DNA from: an uncultured Bacteroidales bacterium | GTDB lineage: Bacteria; Bacteroidota; Bacteroidia; Bacteroidales; Muribaculaceae | Length of the DNA stretch: 64,000 nucleotides | Assembly: GCA_902792435.1 (NCBI GenBank) | Contig: CADAZN010000004.1 | Coordinates: 22,052-86,051 of the forward strand | Reading direction: 5' to 3' | In this document: piece by piece, positions 42,328-49,555 of the stretch | How the letters are laid out: each line of letters begins with the position of its first letter | Position numbering within the stretch: position 1 is the first letter of the stretch | Notes under the pieces: generated by a model | What the model was told of the DNA's origin: nothing | Seen by the model: the letters and a program-made list of their open reading frames with translations, nothing else | Databases searched by the model: none | Position numbers and translations under genes: made by a program

Positions 42328-43281
42328 ATGTTAGATCTCAACAAAAAGAAAAAACTTAAACGTGAGATTATCGCCTACTTCCTGCTCGTGATAGGAAGCG
42401 CATTGTTTGCCATTGGCGACGTGATGTTTGTGAACCCCTACCTCATGGCTCCCGGTGGAACCTACGGTCTTAGTAACGTGTTTAACACCGTGTGGCCCTG
42501 GAAGATTTCGTATTATGCCATCTGCATGGATGTGCCATTGCTCATCATAGGCACTTGGATTTTGGGACCAAAATTCGGCATCAAGACCATCATATCCACA
42601 GCCTTGATTTTCGTCTTCACATTCATCCTTGAGAGCTGGTGGGGCTACAACCCCGTGCTCCACGATGGCGACATCGTTAGCCAGGCTACCAACTCGTCGA
42701 TGGTTCCCATTCCCCACGACGGTGGTTGGTTCTCACCCGACTATTTCCTCAACACAGTGGTTGCCGGTCTCATCTACGGCGTTGCCATTGGTCTGATTTT
42801 CCGTTCTGGAGCCACCAGCGGCGGTAGCGACATCATCTCGATGATATTGCACAAGTACACCAAAATTTCGCTTGGCACTCTCGTAATGATTGTAGACGGC
42901 ATCATCACCCTGAGCACACTTGTTGCTTTTGGCGACATTCGCCTGCCCATCTACTCAGTGATTGTCATCTTCATTGAGGGTAAGGTTATTGACCTCGTGG
43001 TCGACGGAATGAAGAGCTACAAGACCATGTTCATCATCACCGACAACCCCGAGCCAGTGCGCGATTTCATCATCAACAACCTGAAGCGTGGCGGCACCTG
43101 CATCACTGGTAGCGGACTCTACAAGGGCAACGAGCGCAAGATGGTGTATGTGACCCTCGACCGCGCCGACATGATTAAGCTGCGCTCGGTGCTTTATCGC
43201 ATTGATCCCAAGGCTTTTGTGAACATCATGGAGAGCAGCGAAATCCTGGGCCAGGGCTTCCGCCGCCTGCCACAAGAATAG
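42328..43281 (+). CDS. YitT family membrane protein (DUF2179)
   Basis: A 317-residue protein. About six membrane helices, with the family loop FRSGATSGGSDIISMILHKY, are followed by a cytoplasmic DUF2179 domain (KSYKTMFIITDNPEPVRDFI, GGTCITGSGLYKGNERKMVY). YitT proteins are thought to be transporters or channels; the substrate is unknown. It is last in the small 41577-43281 unit. A hairpin terminator follows. Confidence 0.92.
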   Translation: MLDLNKKKKLKREIIAYFLLVIGSALFAIGDVMFVNPYLMAPGGTYGLSNVFNTVWPWKISYYAICMDVPLLIIGTWILGPKFGIKTIISTALIFVFTFILESWWGYNPVLHDGDIVSQATNSSMVPIPHDGGWFSPDYFLNTVVAGLIYGVAIGLIFRSGATSGGSDIISMILHKYTKISLGTLVMIVDGIITLSTLVAFGDIRLPIYSVIVIFIEGKVIDLVVDGMKSYKTMFIITDNPEPVRDFIINNLKRGGTCITGSGLYKGNERKMVYVTLDRADMIKLRSVLYRIDPKAFVNIMESSEILGQGFRRLPQE

Positions 43282-43360
43282 ACATTATTTGAACATAAGG
43301 ACTATGCGCATTTCGCAATTTGTGTAACGCATTTTGCGAAATCAAAAAACAAAGGCTTGA

Positions 43361-43394
43361 CAACCGCGCCACTGATAAGGCGCGGTTGTTTTTT
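43361..43394 (+). terminator. Terminator of yitT unit
   Basis: Perfect arms CAACCGCGCC (43361-43370) and GGCGCGGTTG (43379-43388), then six T. A second inverted repeat ATTTCGCAA/TTGCGAAAT lies upstream at 43310-43342. The rest of 43282-43596 is AT-rich, with the moxR promoter. Confidence 0.9.
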
Positions 43395-43529
43395 CTAGTG
43401 TGAATATACATGTGAATGGGTAAAACACGAGTTTTCCTAACAAAGAACTCTGGTTTAACTTTAATGATGTTAAAATTGCGTTATAATTAACATTTATAAC
43501 ACAAAAACATTATTAATTAACGATGAATA

Positions 43530-43562
43530 TTGTGTTCTTTATAATTCAAAATAATAATTTTG
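43530..43562 (+). promoter_or_regulatory. Promoter of the moxR-bat operon
   Basis: TTG at 43530-43532 and TAATTTTG at 43555-43562, 34 bp before the moxR ATG. Confidence 0.6.
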
Positions 43563-43596
43563 CACATACAAAAGAACTAAAAACAAAAATGTTATT

Positions 43597-44592
43597 ATGA
43601 ATGATACAGTAAACATTCGCGAACTGAACGAAATCATTGCCACAAAGAGTAATTTTGTGAACACAATCACTCAGGGCATGAACCAAACTATAGTAGGCCA
43701 GAAACACCTAATTGACTCATTGTTGATTGCTTTGCTAGCCAACGGGCACGTTCTTCTTGAAGGTGTGCCAGGACTTGCAAAGACATTGGCCATCAAGACA
43801 CTTTCTCAAATCATCGATGCCAAGTATAGCCGCATCCAATTCACACCCGACTTGCTGCCTGCCGACGTTATTGGCACCATGGTCTACAGTATTCAGAAGG
43901 AAAAATTTGAGGTAAAGAAAGGCCCTATTTTCGCCAACTTTGTCCTTGCTGATGAGATTAACCGTGCACCCGCCAAGGTTCAGAGTGCTTTGCTCGAAGC
44001 CATGCAAGAGCGCCAGGTGACAATTGGCGACAACACTTTCGCCCTTGATGAGCCATTCCTTGTGATGGCGACCCAAAACCCAATTGAGCAGGAAGGAACC
44101 TATCCATTGCCCGAGGCGCAAGTCGACCGATTCCTAATGAAAGTGGTGATTGGTTACCCCAACCGTCAGGAAGAGAAAGAAATCATTAGAATGAACATAG
44201 GCAGTGAGCAACCCAAAGTCACCCCATTGGTAACACCTGCCGACATTGTTGACGTGCGCAACGTGGTGAAACAAATCTACATTGACGAGAAGATAGAACG
44301 ATATATCGTTGACATCGTGTTTGCCACACGCTTCCCCGACGACTACGGCCTGAGCGACCTGAAGAGCATCATTTCGTTTGGCTCATCGCCACGCGCCTCA
44401 ATCAGTATGGCACTCGCAGCACGCGCCTACGCCTTCCTGCGTGGACGTGGTTATGTGATACCCGAGGACGTGCGCGCCGTGTGCCACGACGTGATGCGCC
44501 ACCGACTTGGCCTAAGCTACGAGGCCGAGGCCAACAATATCACTGCCGACGAGATTATCAGCAATATCCTCGACAAGATTGCAGTACCTTAA
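43597..44592 (+). CDS. MoxR family AAA+ ATPase
   Basis: A 331-residue AAA+ chaperone-like ATPase. Walker A GVPGLAKT is near residues 54-61, Walker B VLADEINRAPAKVQSALLEAMQE is conserved, and QNPIEQEGTYPLPEAQ is the sensor-1 region. MoxR ATPases work with vWA proteins to assemble or activate complexes. Here it heads a seven-gene operon with DUF58 and Bat proteins, the usual Bacteroidetes order. The gap to the next gene (74 bp) contains an AGTTAATAGTTCATAG repeat. Confidence 0.96.
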   Translation: MNDTVNIRELNEIIATKSNFVNTITQGMNQTIVGQKHLIDSLLIALLANGHVLLEGVPGLAKTLAIKTLSQIIDAKYSRIQFTPDLLPADVIGTMVYSIQKEKFEVKKGPIFANFVLADEINRAPAKVQSALLEAMQERQVTIGDNTFALDEPFLVMATQNPIEQEGTYPLPEAQVDRFLMKVVIGYPNRQEEKEIIRMNIGSEQPKVTPLVTPADIVDVRNVVKQIYIDEKIERYIVDIVFATRFPDDYGLSDLKSIISFGSSPRASISMALAARAYAFLRGRGYVIPEDVRAVCHDVMRHRLGLSYEAEANNITADEIISNILDKIAVP

Positions 44593-44632
44593 CAGTTAAT
44601 AGTTCATAGTTAATAGTTCAAAGTTTTTAGAA
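44592..44632. repeat. Degenerate AGTTAATAGTTCATAG repeat
   Basis: Four imperfect AGTTnATAG-like units directly after the moxR stop codon, in the operon gap. Confidence 0.6.
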
Positions 44633-44666
44633 CTAATACAACTCAAAAACTTTGTATTAAAAGTAG

Positions 44667-45536
44667 ATGGAACGAAGTGAATTGTTGAAGAAGGTACGCA
44701 AGATTGAGATAAAGGCCAAAGGCCTATCTCAAAACATCTTTGCTGGCGAGTACCACACTGCCTTTAAGGGGCGTGGTATGACTTTTAGCGAGGTGCGAGA
44801 GTACCAGTATGGCGATGACGTGCGCGACATTGATTGGAATGTTACCGCCCGCCAAAACCACCCTTACGTCAAGGTCTACGAGGAAGAACGTGAGCTCACC
44901 GTGATGCTCGTTGTTGACGTGAGTGGCAGCAAAAACTTTGGTGCCGTGGGAGAATCGAAACAGGATGTGATGACCGAAATTGCTGCAACACTTGCCTTTT
45001 CGGCTATCGAGAATAACGACAAGGTGGGAGTGCTGCTCTTCAGCGACAAGATTGAGAAGTTCATTCCGCCTCAAAAGGGACGCAAACACATCCTGCGTGT
45101 AATCAGCGAACTCCTTGACTTCAAAGCTGAGAACCGTGGCACAAACTTGAACCTTGCTCTCGAATACCTCACCAGTGGCATTAAGAAGCGCTGCACTGCA
45201 TTCCTTATCAGTGATTTCCTTGACACTCAAGACTATTACAAAAGCCTATCGATTGCTAACCACAAGCACGATGTGATTGCTGTGCAGGTCTATGACAAGC
45301 GCGAAGCACATCTTCCTAATGTGGGATTAATAAAAGTCATCGACTCGGAGCGTGACACCCAACGCTGGATTGACACCAGCAGCAAAAGGGTGCGTCAAGC
45401 CTATGACCAATGGTGGTATAAACGACAGCAAGTCATGAGTGACACCCTCACCCGAAGCAATGTAGACCTTGCGCAGGTAGCAACCGATGAGGACTTTGTG
45501 AAGTCACTGCTGGCACTCTTCAAGAAAAGGAGTTAG
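44667..45536 (+). CDS. DUF58 domain (vWA-like) protein
   Basis: A 289-residue protein with the DUF58 signature: EYHTAFKGRGMTFSEVREYQ, DDVRDIDWNVTARQNHPYVK and a vWA MIDAS-like DVSGSKNFG. DUF58 proteins accompany MoxR ATPases. The protein is cytosolic, with no signal or membrane segment. It is the second gene of the moxR-bat operon and probably a client or adaptor of the MoxR ATPase. Confidence 0.95.
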   Translation: MERSELLKKVRKIEIKAKGLSQNIFAGEYHTAFKGRGMTFSEVREYQYGDDVRDIDWNVTARQNHPYVKVYEEERELTVMLVVDVSGSKNFGAVGESKQDVMTEIAATLAFSAIENNDKVGVLLFSDKIEKFIPPQKGRKHILRVISELLDFKAENRGTNLNLALEYLTSGIKKRCTAFLISDFLDTQDYYKSLSIANHKHDVIAVQVYDKREAHLPNVGLIKVIDSERDTQRWIDTSSKRVRQAYDQWWYKRQQVMSDTLTRSNVDLAQVATDEDFVKSLLALFKKRS

Positions 45537-45563
45537 AGATTAGGCAAAGATATTTATAAGAAA

Positions 45564-46532
45564 ATGAATATTAAACGACACATAATAAACGTAGTATTGC
45601 TGCTGACACCATTCATAGCATGCGCTGCCAGCACTACTGTCACAGCAAAACTCGACTCCACCCACATGGTGATGGGCAAAACAACTACCATGCACATCAC
45701 CATTGCGCAAGACAAGAATGTGAACGGACTTTTGCTTACCCTGCTGTCCGACACATTAAATTCAAAAGTTGAAATTGCCGACAAGGGAAAGGCCGACACT
45801 ACAACCCTTGACAATAACCGCATAGAAATAAAGCACGACATCACTCTCCAAGCTTTTGATCCTGGAACCTACCAACTACCACCAATCGCTTATTTGGTAG
45901 GTAACGACACCATCAAGAGCAAGCAACTAACGCTCAATGTTGACTCCATTCAAGTTGACACCAACGGAAACATCAAAGACTTCAAGCCTGTGATGGATGT
46001 TCCGTTCAAGCTCACCGACATAATACCTGATTTCATCAGCAACTACTGGTGGGCATGGCTCCTGGGCATCGCACTGATTGCTGCAGCAATATTCTCTTAT
46101 CTCAAGTGGTTCAAGAAGGGTATCAATCCGCTCAAAATCGTCAAGAAACGACTCCCACCCTACGAGGAAGCAATGCTCGCACTTCAGCAACTCAAGGAGC
46201 GAAACTTGTGGCAAAATGGGCAGGAGAAAGAATACTACACCCAACTCACCGACATCTTGCGTGTGTACATCAACCGCCGATTCGGCATCAACGCTGTAGA
46301 GATGCCTTCAAGCGAAATTATGGAGAAAATCAAGCAGAACAATGAGGCCAATCTTGCTAATGACCAGCTCAACAATGTGCTTGAAATCGCCGACTTTGTG
46401 AAGTTTGCAAACATGCGCACCCTAGCCGATGATAACGAGATAGCTTTCCAAAGAGCCATCAACTTTGTTGAGCAAACTAAGCCAATAGTTATCCCCGAGC
46501 CCGAAAATGCAAGAAAGGAGGAATCGAAATGA
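45564..46532 (+). CDS. BatD-like membrane protein of the bat operon
   Basis: A 322-residue protein with a signal peptide (to about residue 21, IACAA), an exported beta domain (VTAKLDSTHMVMGKTTTMHI) and one membrane helix (WWAWLLGIALIAAAIFSYLKW, about 157-177). A cytoplasmic helical domain (YTQLTDILRVYINRRFGINA) follows, resembling DUF4381/BatD-type C-terminal regions. It lies between DUF58 and batA, where Bacteroidetes operons carry this type of gene. Its stop overlaps the start of batA (ATGA). Confidence 0.82.
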   Translation: MNIKRHIINVVLLLTPFIACAASTTVTAKLDSTHMVMGKTTTMHITIAQDKNVNGLLLTLLSDTLNSKVEIADKGKADTTTLDNNRIEIKHDITLQAFDPGTYQLPPIAYLVGNDTIKSKQLTLNVDSIQVDTNGNIKDFKPVMDVPFKLTDIIPDFISNYWWAWLLGIALIAAAIFSYLKWFKKGINPLKIVKKRLPPYEEAMLALQQLKERNLWQNGQEKEYYTQLTDILRVYINRRFGINAVEMPSSEIMEKIKQNNEANLANDQLNNVLEIADFVKFANMRTLADDNEIAFQRAINFVEQTKPIVIPEPENARKEESK

Positions 46533-47527
46533 TTAACAACCTACATTTCATGCATCCCGGCCTGTTATGGCTTTTGCTGCTCATCATTCCTCTAACGGTG
46601 TGGTATGTGCTCAAGAATCACAAGAGCGACCCAACCCTGCGACTGCCCACAACTCAGGCTTTTGACTCAATGCCACGAAGCTGGAAAGAGTGGATGCGAC
46701 ACGTATTGTTCGCTCTCGAAATGCTTGCACTGGCTTGCTTGGTGATAATCCTGAGCCGGCCCCAGTCGCCAAACAGCTGGTCGAAGACCGATATAGAGGG
46801 AACCGACATTGTTATCGCACTCGACGTGAGCACCAGTATGCTAGCTCGAGATTTCAAGCCCGACCGATTTGAAGCCGCCAAAGACGTTGCAACAAAATTT
46901 GTTAGCAACCGCACTAGCGATAACATCGGACTCGTGATTTTTGCCGGTGAAGCATTCACTCAAGTTCCAATGACTAACGATATTGCCACCCTCGTCAATC
47001 ACATCCAAGACCTAAAAATGGGAGTGCTCGAGGACGGAACTGCAGTGGGCGACGGTCTTGCCACAGCAATCAACCGCATTAAGGACGGAAAAGCTAAGTC
47101 AAAAAGCATTATCCTGCTAACCGACGGTAGCAACAACACTGGTATGCTTGAGCCCATAACCGCAGCAAAGATTGCCGCAAAATATGGCATTAAGGTCTAT
47201 ACCATTGGTGTGGGAACTATGGGAGAAGCACCTATCCCGTCGGCCGATATTTTCGGACAACTCGTTTTCACAATGGGTAAGGTGGAAATCGACGAGCAAT
47301 CCCTTCAAGAAATAGCTCAAGCGACGGGAGGTAAATATTTTAGGGCAACCAACAACAATGTGTTGGAGAATGTCTTCGCCGAGATTGACAAACTAGAAAA
47401 AACACGCATGGATGTGCAACAGCACAGCCAAATGGACGACAATTATCAGCCATGGGCCATTGCATTACTGTTGCTGCTTACCATTTGTGCAATAATACGT
47501 TACACCGTGCTCAGGACTATTCCCTGA
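46529..47527 (+). CDS. batA: BatA, vWA membrane protein
   Basis: A 332-residue protein: two N-terminal membrane helices (LLWLLLLIIPLTVWYVL and FALEMLALACLVIIL), then a von Willebrand A domain with MIDAS DVSTSM. GTAVGDGLATAINRI and ILLTDGSNNTG follow, then a C-terminal membrane helix near 310-328. Bat (Bacteroides aerotolerance) proteins were described in B. fragilis, where loss reduces oxygen tolerance; the biochemical role is unsettled. It overlaps the preceding gene by four bases and is 29 bp from batB. Confidence 0.95.
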   Translation: MINNLHFMHPGLLWLLLLIIPLTVWYVLKNHKSDPTLRLPTTQAFDSMPRSWKEWMRHVLFALEMLALACLVIILSRPQSPNSWSKTDIEGTDIVIALDVSTSMLARDFKPDRFEAAKDVATKFVSNRTSDNIGLVIFAGEAFTQVPMTNDIATLVNHIQDLKMGVLEDGTAVGDGLATAINRIKDGKAKSKSIILLTDGSNNTGMLEPITAAKIAAKYGIKVYTIGVGTMGEAPIPSADIFGQLVFTMGKVEIDEQSLQEIAQATGGKYFRATNNNVLENVFAEIDKLEKTRMDVQQHSQMDDNYQPWAIALLLLLTICAIIRYTVLRTIP

Positions 47528-47556
47528 TCACAAAAGATATATTTTGACACACGACA

Positions 47557-48603
47557 ATGTTTAGTTTTGCAAATCCTGAATATCTGTATCTGCTATTCCT
47601 GCTTCCAGCAATAGCGGGGCTATTCCTGCTTGAAAGAATGGCAAGACGCCGCAAAATAGCGGCATTGGGAAAAGAAGAGCAGATTACTAGACTCATGCCC
47701 GATGTGTCGGGGCGCAAGCCCATCATCAGGCTCATCATCATCTTGCTGCTTCTGGCAACAACAATAATTATTTTGGCACGACCTAGAGCAGGAGCTGGCA
47801 AGAAGACCACAGGAAACGTTAACGGTATCGAGGTAGTGGTAGCTATGGATGTATCCAATTCAATGAACGCAAGCTGCACAAGCGACCCACAAGACATGAG
47901 CCGATTAGAACGCTCCAAAATGATAATGCAAAAGCTCATAGACAGATTGCGCAACGATAAGGTCGCGCTTGTGGTTTTTGCCGGTAAAGCTTACATGCAG
48001 ATGCCCATGACCATCGACGGACAAAGCGCAAAAATGTTCCTCAACGGCATCAAAACCAGTATGGTTCCAATGCAGGGAACGGCAATTGGCTCGGCTATCG
48101 ACATGTCGATGACAGCCTTCACCAAGGAGACAAAAGCATCTAAAGCCATAATCCTCATCACCGATGGAGAGAACTTTGAGGACGATGCTGCGGACGCTGC
48201 TAAGAATGCCAGCCACAACGACATTCAAGTTAATGTGATAGGCGTGGGAACCAGCGAAGGTGCACCTATCCCTACCGCTGGTGGATTTATGGTTGATGAT
48301 GCTGGAGAAATTGTCACCACCAGACTCGACGAGGACAAAGCGCAACAAATCGCCAAGGCTGGCAACGGTATTTATGTTCAAGGTAATGCCACCGATGCCG
48401 TTGATGCCCTTGATGGCTCTCTAAAGAAACTCGCAAGCACCAATCTGTCGCAGGTGACCTTCACCAAGAGCGACGAGCAATTCCCTGTATTTGCATGGAT
48501 TGCCCTAGCCCTGCTTGTGGCCAATGTTATTCTTATGAACCGAAAGAATCCATGGGTTGCACGTCACAACTTCTTTAAAACTAAGAAAGCAACGGAACAA
48601 TGA
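47557..48603 (+). CDS. batB: BatB, vWA membrane protein
   Basis: A 348-residue paralogue of BatA with the same layout: FANPEYLYLLFLLPAIAGLF membrane helix, second helix LIIILLLLATTIIILARPR, vWA domain with MIDAS DVSNSM, GTAIGSAIDMSMTAF and ILITDGENFEDDA, and a C-terminal helix. BatA and BatB probably form a complex in the inner membrane. Its stop overlaps the start of batC (ATGA). Confidence 0.95.
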   Translation: MFSFANPEYLYLLFLLPAIAGLFLLERMARRRKIAALGKEEQITRLMPDVSGRKPIIRLIIILLLLATTIIILARPRAGAGKKTTGNVNGIEVVVAMDVSNSMNASCTSDPQDMSRLERSKMIMQKLIDRLRNDKVALVVFAGKAYMQMPMTIDGQSAKMFLNGIKTSMVPMQGTAIGSAIDMSMTAFTKETKASKAIILITDGENFEDDAADAAKNASHNDIQVNVIGVGTSEGAPIPTAGGFMVDDAGEIVTTRLDEDKAQQIAKAGNGIYVQGNATDAVDALDGSLKKLASTNLSQVTFTKSDEQFPVFAWIALALLVANVILMNRKNPWVARHNFFKTKKATEQ

Positions 48604-49517
48604 GATTATCATATAAACATATTTTTATCATTATAGCAACAACCATTGTTACTGCTTTGACTCTCATGAGTTGCGGTAGCGACAAGGAACCTCAACAAGA
48701 GCCAGAGTCGAACAAGGCTGAGAGAAACTTTATCAGAGAAGGCAACAAACTGTTTGCTAACGGTGATTATGCCGATGCCGAGATTCAATATAGCAAGGCA
48801 CTTCAAGCCAACCCTTCATCGGCCATAGCTGCCTATAATATGGGCCTTGCACTCGCAAAGCAAGCAGCGCCCAACGACTCTACCGGGATTATTGAACGAG
48901 CCGACTCGCTTTTTGAACACGCAGCATCGCTAACTGCCGACAAAAAGCTCAGAATGATGGCCTTCTACAACAAGGGAAATCTGGCATATAACGCACAACA
49001 TTTTGACAAAGCTATTGATAACTACAAAAATGCTTTGCGTGCTGTGCCCACCGATGAAGAATCGCGTTACAACTTGCGAATGGCTCAACTCAAGCTACAG
49101 GAGCAACAACAGCAGCAACAGAATAAAGACAACAACAAAGATCAAAATCAGGATCAAAACCAACAGAATAAAGACCAAAATCAACAAAATCAGGATCAAA
49201 ACCAAGACCAACAAAATCAGGATCAAAACCAGCAAAATCAGAATCAAAATCAAGACCAGAACCAACAAAACCAAGATCAGCAGAATCAACAACAAAATCA
49301 ACAGAATAAAGACCAACAACAGCAGCAAAATCAACAGCAGCAGCAACAAGGTGGCCAAAAGAATCAGCAAGGTCAAGCTGTTAAAATGAATGACCAAAGT
49401 GTGCAACAAGCACTCAAGGCTATACAAGACAAAGAAAAAGAAACTCAACAAAGAATTTATCAAGCGGGAGAACGACAACGTGAACAGCAACGACGCGCCA
49501 CACAAAACAAGTGGTAA
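48600..49517 (+). CDS. batC: BatC, TPR lipoprotein with long Gln/Asn-rich tract
   Basis: A 305-residue protein with signal peptide and lipobox TLMSC-GSDK. Tetratricopeptide repeats span about residues 38-165 (FIREGNKLFANGDYADAEIQYSKAL, AYNMGLALAKQ, FYNKGNLAYNAQHFDKAIDNY). Residues about 170-262 are almost entirely Gln, Asn, Asp and Lys in repeats of NQDQNQ and QQNKDQ, encoded by CAA/AAT/CAG/GAT-rich DNA. A short helical C terminus follows. The tract is far longer than expected for a simple linker and is prion-like in composition. TPRs suggest protein-protein contact with BatA/BatB. Confidence 0.9.
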   Translation: MRLSYKHIFIIIATTIVTALTLMSCGSDKEPQQEPESNKAERNFIREGNKLFANGDYADAEIQYSKALQANPSSAIAAYNMGLALAKQAAPNDSTGIIERADSLFEHAASLTADKKLRMMAFYNKGNLAYNAQHFDKAIDNYKNALRAVPTDEESRYNLRMAQLKLQEQQQQQQNKDNNKDQNQDQNQQNKDQNQQNQDQNQDQQNQDQNQQNQNQNQDQNQQNQDQQNQQQNQQNKDQQQQQNQQQQQQGGQKNQQGQAVKMNDQSVQQALKAIQDKEKETQQRIYQAGERQREQQRRATQNKW

Positions 49518-49555
49518 CACTCCCCCACTATGGTATACATTTACACTCGTTAGAC

